Assembly: GCA_002346745.1 (NCBI GenBank)
Contig: DEAL01000040.1
Span: 1 to 32,116 of the forward strand
From: Candidatus Neomicrothrix sp. UBA2983
GTDB lineage: Bacteria > Actinomycetota > Acidimicrobiia > Acidimicrobiales > MedAcidi-G1
DNA: 32,116 nucleotides
Direction: 5' to 3'
The notes under the pieces are model-generated. The model saw only the letters and a list, made by a program, of their open reading frames with translations. It did no database searches and was not told the DNA's origin. Numbering within the stretch: the stretch's first letter is position 1; each line of letters begins with the position of its first letter. The position numbers and the translations under genes were made by a program. Below are positions 10,911 through 18,037 of the stretch, piece after piece.

Positions 10911-10989
10911 TGGTGCCCCCGGCAGGATTCGAACCTGCGACCGGCGGAATAGAAGTCCGCTGCTCTGATCCGGGCTGAGCTACGGGGGC
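10911..10989 (-). tRNA. tRNA-Arg (anticodon TCT)
   Basis: A complete cloverleaf on the minus strand. The acceptor GCCCCCG pairs with CGGGGGC, the anticodon arm is GCGGA-CTTCTAT-TCCGC with anticodon TCT at 10953-10951, and the T arm is GCAGG-TTCGAAT-CCTGC. The discriminator is A, with CCA encoded at 10913-10911. It reads AGA codons. It lies 11 bp after the FAD oxidoreductase stop. Confidence 0.96.
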
Positions 10990-11000
10990 CCGGGGCGAGG

Positions 11001-12134
11001 CTACCCGTGGCCTCTCAGTCGGCCGGGGAGCAGGCCCGACACGTCGGCGCCGTCGAACGCCGCCGACAGGTCGCCGCCGAGTGCCAGGTCGGCGACGAGC
11101 CTCCCCGCTCCCGGCGAGGTCTGGATGCCGCAGCCGCCCTGCCCGACGCACCACACGAAGGCCGGCTCTGCCGGGTCGGGGCCCAGAACCATCGAGCGGT
11201 CGGGGGCGAAGGTCCGCAGGCCCGCCCACGCAGAGTTCACCGAGCGGATGTCGAGGGTCGTGGCTGCGTTGATGCGGTCGATGGCCAGCGCCACGTCGAC
11301 CTCCGCTGGTCGGGCGTCGCAGGGTTCGGAGGGGGTCTCTTCGCCCAGCGAGCACAGCATCTGGGGTCCGTCGTCTTTCGTGTACCACCGGTGTTCGACG
11401 TCGATGGTGAAGGCCCAGCCCGTGGTGTCGCCACCGGGCCCATTCACCATGAAGGCGGTCCGACGGCAGGGCTGCAGGCCCACCGGTTCCACCCCGGCGG
11501 AGATCGCCACGAGGTCTCCCCAGGCACCCGCTGCGTTCACCACGACGTCGGCACCCATATCTCCCTCGGTGGTGGCCACCCGCCAACCAGCGCCGTCGCG
11601 GCGTGCCGCGTCCACCCGGGTAGAGGTGGCGATCCGACCGCCACCTCGTCGCAACCCCCGGACGTAGGCCTGGTGGAGGGCTCCGACGTCGAGGTCGTAG
11701 CAGTCAGCGTCCAGGGCCGCCCGGTCGACCCGTTCCTTCCGCAGGGGCGGGAAGTGCGCAACCGCCTCCCCCGGGGTGAGTTCCGCGGTCGGCGACGGCA
11801 GTCCACTGCCCGCCTCCAACAGTTCGTCCACGAATCGGGACTGCGACGCGGTCGCCACGTGCAAGACCGGGCGGGGGGCCAGTAGCGGAGCGTCCACGAG
11901 GCCCTCGGGCGGCTCGCGCAGGAAGCCGACGCTGGCCCGGGTGAGGATCCGGTTCGGGGGCGTGCTCAGGTTCCCGGCCAGGATCGCCGCCGACCGGCCG
12001 GTGGTGTGGTGGGCCAGCACCGGCTCGGCCTCCAGGAGGAGCACCTCTGCGTCCGGGTGGACGACGGTCAGGTGGTACGCGGTGGACGCCCCGGCGATCC
12101 CACCGCCCACGACCGCGATCCGCACGTCACTCAT
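11001..12134 (-). CDS. FAD-dependent oxidoreductase, DAO/glycine-oxidase family
   Basis: A 377-residue D-amino-acid-oxidase-superfamily flavoprotein. The N-terminus is the dinucleotide-binding fold IAVVGGGIAGASTAYHL, followed by the acidic end of strand 2 (LLLEAEP) and the TTGRSAAIL block. VVNAAGAWGDLVAISAG in the middle and a C-terminal FAD block (VWCVGQGGCGIQTSPGAG) are typical of the glycine/sarcosine oxidase and D-amino-acid dehydrogenase group. It probably oxidises a C-N bond of a small amine or amino acid; the substrate is not determinable. The ATG gives an N-terminus starting four residues before the Rossmann strand. A longer in-frame extension upstream exists but has no family similarity. 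Confidence 0.88.
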   Translation of the reverse strand: MSDVRIAVVGGGIAGASTAYHLTVVHPDAEVLLLEAEPVLAHHTTGRSAAILAGNLSTPPNRILTRASVGFLREPPEGLVDAPLLAPRPVLHVATASQSRFVDELLEAGSGLPSPTAELTPGEAVAHFPPLRKERVDRAALDADCYDLDVGALHQAYVRGLRRGGGRIATSTRVDAARRDGAGWRVATTEGDMGADVVVNAAGAWGDLVAISAGVEPVGLQPCRRTAFMVNGPGGDTTGWAFTIDVEHRWYTKDDGPQMLCSLGEETPSEPCDARPAEVDVALAIDRINAATTLDIRSVNSAWAGLRTFAPDRSMVLGPDPAEPAFVWCVGQGGCGIQTSPGAGRLVADLALGGDLSAAFDGADVSGLLPGRLRGHG

Positions 12135-12146
12135 TCCCGAATGGTT

Positions 12147-12190
12147 GCACGTGTCCGGGGGCGGGTTCGAATCCCGATCTGGCACGTGCC
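12147..12190. other. CACGTG palindromes with a tRNA T-arm-like hairpin
   Basis: Upstream of the FAD oxidoreductase gene, GCACGTG (12147-12153) and CACGTGC (12183-12189) form 7-bp arms around an inner CGGG-TTCGAAT-CCCG hairpin with exactly a T-loop sequence. The right arm is within a perfect 10-bp palindrome GGCACGTGCC. No D or anticodon arm is present, so it is not an intact tRNA. It could be an operator, a leader hairpin or a tRNA remnant. Confidence 0.4.
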
Positions 12191-12251
12191 CGACGTCCCA
12201 AGGAACCCGTGCGCCGCCGGCGGCCGCCTCCCGTATCATGGCGCCCGCTTG

Positions 12252-12329
12252 GTGGCCGTAGCTCAGTCCGGTTAGAGCACCTGGTTGTGGTCCAGGATGT
12301 CGGGGGTTCGAATCCCCTCGGTCACCCCA
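12252..12329 (+). tRNA. tRNA-His (anticodon GTG)
   Basis: The acceptor GTGGCCG pairs with CGGTCAC including one G-T pair. The anticodon arm is CCTGG-TTGTGGT-CCAGG with anticodon GTG, and the T arm is GGGGG-TTCGAAT-CCCCT. The discriminator is C, CCA is encoded, and a G stands at position -1 (12251), the identity mark of tRNA-His. TATCAT at 12234-12239 is a plausible -10 box. Confidence 0.96.
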
Positions 12330-12330
12330 G

Positions 12331-12342
12331 TCGCACGTGCGA
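12331..12342. repeat. 12-bp perfect palindrome TCGCACGTGCGA
   Basis: A perfect palindrome directly after tRNA-His, sharing the GCACGTGC core with the two sites upstream of the FAD oxidoreductase. It may be a binding site of the same factor. Confidence 0.5.
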
Positions 12343-12400
12343 TGTGACCCGGTTCACGGTCGGCCGCCCCAATGGGCGCCGGTAGGATCGACGGCTGCTA

Positions 12401-12473
12401 GCGCCTCTAGCTCAATTGGCAGAGCATCGGACTCTTAATCCGCAGGTTCTGGGTTCGAGTCCCAGGGGGCGTA
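12401..12473 (+). tRNA. tRNA-Lys (anticodon CTT)
   Basis: The acceptor GCGCCTC pairs with GGGGCGT (two wobble pairs). The anticodon loop is CTCTTAA with anticodon CTT, the T arm is CTGGG-TTCGAGT-CCCAG and the discriminator is A. The pair at the top of the anticodon stem is T-C, a mismatch. The following bases are CCC, so CCA is not fully encoded. TAGGAT at 12383-12388 may be the -10 box. Confidence 0.93.
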
Positions 12474-12541
12474 CCCATAAAACCGGAATGAACGGTCCCA
12501 AGTCCGTTCTGGCTTTATGGGCGAGTCCTAGGGGGCGTACC
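12456..12541 (+). repeat. Direct duplication of the tRNA-Lys 3' end, att-like
   Basis: The 20 bases at 12456-12475 (3' end of tRNA-Lys) recur at 12522-12541 with one mismatch. The copies are 66 bp apart and enclose a hairpin. Duplicated tRNA 3' ends are typical of attachment sites of tyrosine-recombinase elements, and a lower-GC gene follows. No integrase is in the window. Confidence 0.6.
12474..12521 (+). terminator. Hairpin between the two tRNA-Lys end copies
   Basis: Outer arms CCCATAAA/TTTATGGG (8 bp) and inner arms GAACGG/CCGTTC around loop TCCCAAGT. It fits exactly between the duplicated tRNA ends. It may terminate the tRNA-Lys transcript or be a remnant of the inserted element. Confidence 0.5.
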
Positions 12542-12612
12542 AAAGGGGTTGGAAAGTCCTCGCGGCTGGCTCCAGGCACCCGTCCGACATCGAAAGGGGT
12601 TACTGTCCGGCG

Positions 12613-12954
12613 ATGAAAGTTATTGAGTACTACCTGGAGTCTTGGCGTCGTTTGCGAGATTTGCAGGGCCGGACCACACGACCCGCCTTTTGGTGGCCGT
12701 TCCTCATTCACCCCATAGTGGTCATTGTTCTGGGGGGAATCTTCGCCGCCATTTTGAATCTCAGGACCGATCAGGTCGGACCGGAGATCGTATACGCCAT
12801 TGCCTATATCTGGGTGCTGATCACATTGGGTGTGCGGCGCCTGCATGACATGGGTCGGACAGGAACATGGCTCCTACTTGGGCTCGTGCCATTAGGAAAT
12901 TTGGTGCTTCTGTATTGGCTTGTTCAGCCGAGCGCGTCCGAGGCCAGCGAATAA
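12613..12954 (+). CDS. DUF805 membrane protein
   Basis: A 113-residue DUF805 protein of unknown function. The family starts with a GRxxRxxFWW-like segment, here LQGRTTRPAFWWPF, and has the mid-protein signature VRRLHDMGRTGTW, both present. Three hydrophobic segments (about 28-46, 58-73 and 86-104) predict an integral membrane protein. Base composition differs from the neighbours: many A/T third positions, GC nearer 53 % by eye. With its position just after a tRNA-Lys whose end is duplicated, this suggests horizontal acquisition. No good ribosome site precedes the ATG; AAAGGGG lies rather far upstream. Confidence 0.85.
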   Translation: MKVIEYYLESWRRLRDLQGRTTRPAFWWPFLIHPIVVIVLGGIFAAILNLRTDQVGPEIVYAIAYIWVLITLGVRRLHDMGRTGTWLLLGLVPLGNLVLLYWLVQPSASEASE

Positions 12955-13271
12955 CTTTCCCTGCGAATAACGGGCCCTACCTCCTATCGCTCTGAACGTG
13001 GTGTCCTGTCCATGACCGGCTCATGGACCAGCTCTCGGGGGCACTCAACCGAACCCGGAGTGAGCGGTCTCAGGTTCTCGTCTCCCCGGCGCAGAACCCC
13101 TCGACACAGGGACATGAACCAGGCATGGGAAGCAACCGGAACACTGCAGCCATCTGCGTCAGGCGCGCTGCCTGCGACTCAGCCACCGACCTCTCTGCCA
13201 ATAGTCGGCCAGTCGTTGCGTCGGTAGTGGATCGCGTGGGAGCCTCGCTTTACCGGAATGGAGGTGTAGCC
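12955..13271. other. Intergenic stretch with one hairpin, no gene seen
   Basis: About 317 bp. GCGAATAAC occurs twice around the DUF805 stop. An 8-bp perfect hairpin GTCCATGA-CCGGC-TCATGGAC lies at 13008-13028. Frames open across parts of this stretch show no family similarity or codon bias. It probably marks the far edge of the acquired patch and holds the promoter for the Ddn-like gene. Confidence 0.5.
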
Positions 13272-13805
13272 ATGGGGGTGCTCAACCAGTTGGGCTTCGA
13301 GGCAAGGCCCGCCAACATCCTGCAGCAGCTCGTCCAGAAGGTGTCGTCCAGTCGACCCGGGGCGTGGTTCTTCGCCAGAACCCTCCACGTCCAGGACAAG
13401 GCGCTCTTCAAGGCCACCAAGGGACGGCTCACCGTTCCCACCCTCCTGGCGGGGCTGCCCGTCCTGATGCTGACCACCACGGGGGCGAAGACCGGGAAGC
13501 GCCGCACCATGCCGCTCGTGGGCATCCCCATCGACGACGACCTGGCCATCATCGGCTCCAACTACGGCCAGAAGAACACGCCGGGCTGGGTCTACAACCT
13601 GGAGGCCGACCCGACGGCGACCCTCGAATACCGAGATCGCACCATCGAGGTGGTCGCCCGCCGGGCCGACGACCACGAGGCGGACCGGGCCTTCGAACTC
13701 GGCAGCGCCGTCTACCCCGGCTTCGCCAAGTACCGGGCCAGGGCCGACCACCGGATCATCCGGGTGTTCGTCCTCGAGGTTGCGAGCCCAGCCGACGGAG
13801 CCTGA
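13272..13805 (+). CDS. F420-dependent nitroreductase-family protein (Ddn-like), copy 1
   Basis: A 177-residue deazaflavin-dependent nitroreductase-family protein (split-barrel fold). Family blocks are PVLMLTTTGAKTGKRRTMPLV and the F420-contact region IIGSNYGQKNTPGWVYNLEADP. Relatives such as mycobacterial Ddn transfer hydride from F420H2 to quinones or nitro compounds at the membrane. The N-terminal ~50 residues are amphipathic, as in Ddn. The start is set by GGAGG with a 7-nt spacer before the ATG; an upstream extension in frame is not conserved-looking. A second member lies at 16799-17230. Confidence 0.88.
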   Translation: MGVLNQLGFEARPANILQQLVQKVSSSRPGAWFFARTLHVQDKALFKATKGRLTVPTLLAGLPVLMLTTTGAKTGKRRTMPLVGIPIDDDLAIIGSNYGQKNTPGWVYNLEADPTATLEYRDRTIEVVARRADDHEADRAFELGSAVYPGFAKYRARADHRIIRVFVLEVASPADGA

Positions 13806-13879
13806 GGGGCCGGTCGGGTTCCTGCGGTTGTCCTAGATTGTCGGGATCGCCCATACCGACGAATCCAAAGGGAGCGACA

Positions 13880-14146
13880 ATGGACCTCGTGGCAGTCGTG
13901 GACCTCATCTCGAGTTTCGAGGACTGGAAGGTGATATTCGATGAGGACGCCGAGGAGCGTGCGAAGTTCGCCGAGTCGTGGCTCGTCGGCCAGACCGATG
14001 AGGAAAAGGTGATCATCCTGGCCCGCAACGTGGACCTGCCGGCCATGGCGGCCTTCATGGGTACGCCGGAGTTCGCCGAGCGGGCGCGGCCTTACCAGAG
14101 CGGCGTCACGCTCTACGGCTTGTCGGAGATGGCACCCCCGGCCTGA
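13880..14146 (+). CDS. Small dimeric alpha/beta-barrel-like protein
   Basis: An 88-residue protein. The pattern VVDLISSFEDWKVIFDED, a basic helix, a central strand VIILARNVD and GTPEFAERA followed by GVTLYGL resembles small ferredoxin-like stress-responsive A/B-barrel proteins, whose function is usually unknown. The start is supported by GGGAG 6 nt before the ATG. It follows the Ddn-like gene by 74 bp and precedes the lipoprotein gene by 40 bp, so co-transcription is possible. I cannot assign a reaction. Confidence 0.72.
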   Translation: MDLVAVVDLISSFEDWKVIFDEDAEERAKFAESWLVGQTDEEKVIILARNVDLPAMAAFMGTPEFAERARPYQSGVTLYGLSEMAPPA

Positions 14147-14186
14147 GTCTGACGCGCCGCTCCATTCCCACTGGTGGGGAAAGGCA

Positions 14187-15416
14187 ATGCGGCGGCGACG
14201 CCGTTCCGGGTCCTGGAGGCAAATACTGGGGCTTCTGGTCGCAGGCGCCCTGGTCGCCAGCGGATGCGCGGGTGGCTCGGACGTGGTCACCGAACCGACC
14301 ACGACAACTCTGACGGGAAGCGAGGCCCCCACCACATCAACGTCCGCCCAGGTGCCCGCGACCACGACCGCACCCGCGACCACGACCGCACCCGCGAGCA
14401 CGCCGACCACCACGACCGCACCCGCGACCACGTCGGCCTGGACGTCTCCCTCGACCTGGGACATGTGCCTCGTGACTGCTCCCGAGAGCCGTCGGTACGA
14501 GTGGCTCAACCACTCGACCTGGATGGCCCTCGAACGACAGCGCCGGGAACCGCCGGACACCGCGACGACGGGCTGGACCGGCGCCACGACCGCATCGGCC
14601 ACGCCCGGCGATTCGGACGATGCCGCGGCCCTCGTCGACGACTTCGTCGAGGCTCGCTGCGACCTGGTCGTCACCATCGGAAGCGAGATGGGCGCCACGA
14701 CGGCCGCCGCTGCCCGCCATCACCCCGAGGTCGACTTAATCGGCATCGACCAGCATCCCGAAGAAGACCTCCCGAACCTGGCCCGACTGGTCTTCCCTGA
14801 GGACCATGCAGGATTCCTCGTCGGCGCACTCGCGGCCTCCGCGACCGTTACCGGTGTCGTCGCCGTGATCCTGGACTCCGACAGCGAATCCGCATCGATC
14901 GGCTACGGAACGGGCTTCGCCAAGGGGGTCGCCCACCTCGACCCCGACGTCACCGTCCTCTCGATCGCCCACCCGGGTGACGAAGGGGAACCCGACGAAT
15001 CCTGGGGCGCCGCCGCTGCCCAACAGGCCCTCGGCGGCGGTGCCGACGTCGTGTTCGCCCCCGGCAGCGGAAGCGGAAGCGGCGCGCTGCTCGAGGTCGC
15101 CGGAACGGGGCACGACGCCCGCAACGGAGCACTGTGCATCGGCGCGGAGGTCGACGACTTCCTCCAGGTACTCCAGGCTCGCCGGTGCATGCTCACGGGC
15201 GTCCACAAGCTGCCCAACGAGTTCCGCGACTGGTACTGGATGCAGGGTAGGCCGGTCGTGATCAAGCGCTACGAGGACGCCCTCGACGTTCCGGCCGACT
15301 ACGAGCGCGGACACGTCCATTCCACCCTGGGTCTCATCGCCGGGGAGTTCCGTCTCGGCGGCAGCCCGTCAGGTCGCCACGTGGGGCCGGTCGGACGGCA
15401 CTTCTTCAACGCCTAG
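14187..15416 (+). CDS. BMP/PnrA-like substrate-binding lipoprotein, ending at an early TAG
   Basis: A 409-residue lipoprotein. The n-region MRRRRRSG, a hydrophobic stretch and the lipobox LVASGC (Cys near residue 27) direct lipidation. A Thr/Ala/Pro linker follows to about residue 90. The rest resembles BMP/PnrA-type periplasmic binding proteins for nucleosides and related ligands (CDLVVTIGSEMG, HAGFLVGALAASAT, GADVVFAPGSGSGSGALL). The frame stops at TAG 15414-15416 but stays open for 37 more codons that read like the missing C-terminal helix, so the gene may be damaged, or the base misread. AAAGG precedes the ATG. No ABC permease or ATPase gene is adjacent. Confidence 0.78.
   Translation: MRRRRRSGSWRQILGLLVAGALVASGCAGGSDVVTEPTTTTLTGSEAPTTSTSAQVPATTTAPATTTAPASTPTTTTAPATTSAWTSPSTWDMCLVTAPESRRYEWLNHSTWMALERQRREPPDTATTGWTGATTASATPGDSDDAAALVDDFVEARCDLVVTIGSEMGATTAAAARHHPEVDLIGIDQHPEEDLPNLARLVFPEDHAGFLVGALAASATVTGVVAVILDSDSESASIGYGTGFAKGVAHLDPDVTVLSIAHPGDEGEPDESWGAAAAQQALGGGADVVFAPGSGSGSGALLEVAGTGHDARNGALCIGAEVDDFLQVLQARRCMLTGVHKLPNEFRDWYWMQGRPVVIKRYEDALDVPADYERGHVHSTLGLIAGEFRLGGSPSGRHVGPVGRHFFNA
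14358..14432 (+). repeat. 18-bp tandem repeat encoding the Thr/Ala/Pro linker
   Basis: GCGACCACGACCGCACCC occurs twice in a row (14358-14375, 14376-14393), then in a diverged longer copy. It encodes the ATTTAP units of the lipoprotein linker, a slippage-prone spacer between lipid anchor and binding domain. Confidence 0.8.
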
Positions 15417-15530
15417 GGCGCCCACAAGGAGGGGGTCCCGAATCGCTACTACTGGCCCTCCGACGAACTCAAGTCGACGCTGGCCGACCTCACCAGGGCC
15501 CTCTGGGTCGGCCAGGTCCCGTCCTCCTAG
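15417..15530 (+). pseudogene. Detached C-terminal end of the lipoprotein gene
   Basis: Directly after the TAG the same frame continues for 37 codons (…NRYYWPSDELKST…LWVGQVPSS) to a second TAG at 15528-15530, with G/C-rich third positions like real genes here. PnrA-type proteins normally end in a helix followed by GxxxVPS-like residues, which this fits. The simplest reading is a point nonsense mutation or a sequencing error. Confidence 0.6.
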
Positions 15531-15536
15531 AGGTCG

Positions 15537-15689
15537 TCAATCCCGGAGGACCTCGACGTCCGCCAGGACATCGCACCTCCAGCCGTCGACGGTCCCTCGG
15601 AACCGGCAGACGACGGCCAGGGCCGCCTCGATGTCGAGCGGCGAGAACGGCACCGCGTCCAGGACAGCTGATGCCCCCGAGAACGCGTC
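15537..15689 (-). other. Possible small gene or gene remnant, function unknown
   Basis: About 50 codons on the minus strand with strong G/C third-position bias (segment DIEAALAVVCRFRGTVDGW) end at TGA 15539-15537. A GTG at 15653 would give 38 residues; further upstream the frame soon meets a stop and has no clear start. It may be the C-terminal remnant of a lost gene or a small protein. No family is recognised. The rest of 15531-15769 shows nothing else. Confidence 0.3.
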
Positions 15690-15769
15690 AAGTCTGTCCG
15701 AACAGGCCCCGGTGCCGCCGTGGCCCGGCGGACGCGCTGGTCGTCAGGCCCGACTGCCCACCCTCGTGG

Positions 15770-16720
15770 TCACCGCCCGAAGAGTCCGCCGGCGAGGTAC
15801 TTGAGCCCGTTGTCGGGGCCCAGGGTCACCACGGTGGAACCCGGCCCGTACTCCCGGGCGAGTTCGATCGCCGCACAGACGTTGAGGCCGGTCGACGAGC
15901 CACAGAACAAGCCCTCTTCGGCGGCAAGGCGACGACACATGTCCATGGCCCGAACCTGGTCCACCGTCCGGATCTCCGCACACCTGGCACGGTCGAGGAA
16001 CGGTGGCTCGAAACCGACCCCGATGCCCTCGACCTGGTGCGGGCCGCCGACACCAGTGGTCAAGAGCGGCGACTGGGCAGGCTCCAAGGCGACGACAGCC
16101 GGACGAACGCCTGCAGCCTCGAGCCCCCCCACGGCACCCATCAGCGCTCCGCCCGTGCCGACGCCGGCACAGATCACATCGACGGCGCCACCGCTCTGCT
16201 CGGCGATCTCAGCCCCCATCGGCTCATAGCCGAGCAGGACGTCGGGCGAACCGAACTGGTCCGCGTACCAACACCCTTCGTCCACCAGTTCCATCGCACG
16301 CGACCGAATCCGGGCGATGAGGTCCGGTGTGATCGCACCGTCCTCGCTCGCCTCGATGATCACCTCCGCCCCGTATGCCCGCATCGACTGCAACTTCTCC
16401 TTCGCGAACGCGTCGGACGACACAGCGACGAATCCCAGGCCCAGACGGGCGGCAACGAATGCCAGCGACGTCCCCGTGCTCCCGCCCGTGTACTCGACAA
16501 CCCGGTCCCCCGGCGCGACGTCGCCACGCTCGATCGCACGGCAGAGTACGGAGACCGCCATGCGATCCTTGTAACTCCCCGTCGGGTTCCCCGACTCCAG
16601 CTTCAGCCAGACCGCCCCGCATCCCTCGGGAACAACCTTCTCCAGTCGCACCAGTGGGGTCCGCCCCACCGCGGTGAGAAGCAACTGGTCGCCCACGTCC
16701 ACGAGCCACACCCTAGGCAT
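15770..16720 (-). CDS. PLP-dependent cysteine-synthase-like enzyme
   Basis: A 316-residue fold-type II PLP enzyme. The cofactor Lys is Lys51 in SGNPTGSYKDRMA. YTGGSTGTSLAFVAA is the substrate-loop block and GVGTGGALMGAVGGL the phosphate-binding loop; CGSSTGLNVCAAIELAREYG and VTLGPDNGLKYL close the protein as in CysK/CBS relatives. It would catalyse a beta-replacement such as O-acetylserine plus sulfide, though serine, threonine or other substrates are possible for this divergent group. ATG 16720 is used; GTG four codons later has better-spaced GGGAGG and may be the real start. No cysE or sulfur genes lie next to it. Confidence 0.85.
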   Translation of the reverse strand: MPRVWLVDVGDQLLLTAVGRTPLVRLEKVVPEGCGAVWLKLESGNPTGSYKDRMAVSVLCRAIERGDVAPGDRVVEYTGGSTGTSLAFVAARLGLGFVAVSSDAFAKEKLQSMRAYGAEVIIEASEDGAITPDLIARIRSRAMELVDEGCWYADQFGSPDVLLGYEPMGAEIAEQSGGAVDVICAGVGTGGALMGAVGGLEAAGVRPAVVALEPAQSPLLTTGVGGPHQVEGIGVGFEPPFLDRARCAEIRTVDQVRAMDMCRRLAAEEGLFCGSSTGLNVCAAIELAREYGPGSTVVTLGPDNGLKYLAGGLFGR

Positions 16721-16798
16721 GCCTCCCGGAAGGGCTGCCACAACGCGCCACCCAGGCGACGGATCGAGCCCGACGCTGCTCGCACTACGGTCCCCGGG

Positions 16799-17230
16799 AT
16801 GCCCAGCGACTCGCAACTCCGCGCCATGAACCGCGTCCACCACGCCCTCCTCAAGGTCACCGGAGGACGCTTCGGCTGGACGGCCGCCAGGATGCCCGTC
16901 CTCAAACTGACCACCACCGGCCGGCGCTCCGGCCAGACCCACTCGGTCATGCTCACCTCTCCCCATCAGGAGGGGGACACCATCGTCATCGTCGCCTCCA
17001 AGGGCGGCGAGGACACCCACCCGGCCTGGTTCCTCAACCTTCGCGAAAACCCCGAGGTCGTCGTCACCACCAAGGACGAGGCCAACCGGCCCATGACCGC
17101 CAGAGTCGCCACCGCCGAGGCACGCGCCCGGATCTGGCCGCTCATCACCGAGCGCTTCACCAACTACGCCGGCTACCAGGAGAAGACCGACCGCGAGATC
17201 CCCCTCGTGCTCCTCCAGCCCACGGACTGA
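16799..17230 (+). CDS. F420-dependent nitroreductase-family protein (Ddn-like), copy 2
   Basis: A 143-residue member of the same family as the protein at 13272-13805, shorter at the N-terminus. Blocks are MPVLKLTTTGRRSGQTHSVML, VASKGGEDTHPAWFLNLRENP and a C-terminal NYAGYQEKTDREIPLVLL, the common ending of Ddn-like proteins. It would use reduced F420 as hydride donor; the substrate is unknown. The ATG lies 78 bp from the divergent cysteine-synthase-like start. Its two-member presence here implies the organism makes F420. Confidence 0.88.
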   Translation: MPSDSQLRAMNRVHHALLKVTGGRFGWTAARMPVLKLTTTGRRSGQTHSVMLTSPHQEGDTIVIVASKGGEDTHPAWFLNLRENPEVVVTTKDEANRPMTARVATAEARARIWPLITERFTNYAGYQEKTDREIPLVLLQPTD

Positions 17231-17263
17231 CTCGGCGACGACGCACCCGCTACCGTCCCCGGC

Positions 17264-18037
17264 GTGCTCCACGCCATCACCCGTGCCGTCAGTCCCGCCA
17301 TCGTCGACTGCGAACTGACCCACCTCGAACGCACGCCAATCGACCTCGAGGTCGCCCGCTCCCAGCACGCCGCCTACGAGGCCACGATCGCCGACCTGGG
17401 CGCCCGGGTCCAGCAACTCCCCGCCGAGCCCGACCTTCCAGACTCGGTCTTCGTGGAGGACGTCGCCGTGGTCCTCGACGAGGTGGCGATCATCACCCGA
17501 CCGGGTGCCGCGTCGCGGCGTGGCGAACGGACAACCATCGAGGAGGCGCTCGCCCCCCATCGCCACCTGGCACGAATCGGAACCCCGGGAACCCTCGACG
17601 GCGGCGACGTGCTCGTGACCGGCCGCGATATCGCCATCGGCATCTCGAGCCGCAGCGACCTCGAGGGAATCGAACAGTTCCGGGCCATCGCCGTCCGCCA
17701 CGGCTACCGGGTCCACGCCATCCGGGTTCGGGGCTGCCTCCACCTCAAATCGGCGGTAGCAAGCGTCGACGACGACACCCTGCTCCTCGACCCCGACAGG
17801 ATCCGGCCCGACGACCTGCCCAACCGCCGCTGTCTGACCGTCGACCCCCGGGAGCCGGACGCCGCCAACGTGCTGCAACTGGACGGCACGGTCGTGGCCG
17901 CCGCCGCCTTCCCGCGCACCGTCGACAAACTGGCCGACGCCGGCCACGACGTCCGCGTCGTGGAGGTTTCGGAACTGGCGAAAGCCGAAGGTGCACTGAC
18001 CTGCTGCAGCCTCCTGATCGACGTGCCCCAGCCATGA
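17264..18037 (+). CDS. Dimethylarginine dimethylaminohydrolase-like amidinohydrolase
   Basis: A 257-residue guanidine-modifying-enzyme-superfamily protein resembling DDAH, which hydrolyses methylated arginines to citrulline and methylamines. Key blocks are PDSVFVEDVAVV, GTLDGGDVL, the catalytic-His block GCLHLKSAV and the catalytic-Cys block GALTCCSLL (Cys247/248), which matches the LTCCS ending of mammalian DDAH. The GTG start puts HAITRAVSP at the N-terminus, as in bacterial DDAH. Its stop overlaps the start of the next gene as ATGA, so the two are translationally coupled, although a shared pathway is not evident. Confidence 0.88.
   Translation: MLHAITRAVSPAIVDCELTHLERTPIDLEVARSQHAAYEATIADLGARVQQLPAEPDLPDSVFVEDVAVVLDEVAIITRPGAASRRGERTTIEEALAPHRHLARIGTPGTLDGGDVLVTGRDIAIGISSRSDLEGIEQFRAIAVRHGYRVHAIRVRGCLHLKSAVASVDDDTLLLDPDRIRPDDLPNRRCLTVDPREPDAANVLQLDGTVVAAAAFPRTVDKLADAGHDVRVVEVSELAKAEGALTCCSLLIDVPQP

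Noticed and set aside
10410..10952. A 180-codon plus-strand frame over the AhpD-like gene and tRNA-Arg
   Set aside because: It crosses the tRNA and is antisense to a well-supported family match; no domain is recognisable.
12147..12190. A further tRNA gene suggested by CGGG-TTCGAAT-CCCG
   Set aside because: No matching acceptor, D arm or anticodon arm lies at the right distance; only a T-arm-like hairpin is present.
13023..13271. An N-terminal extension of the first Ddn-like protein
   Set aside because: The extra residues show no family similarity, and a strong GGAGG site marks the ATG at 13272.
15414..15416. Pyrrolysine or UAG-selenocysteine recoding in the lipoprotein gene
   Set aside because: The TAG is not at a Cys or a known Pyl site and is near the end of the protein; a point mutation or read error is simpler.
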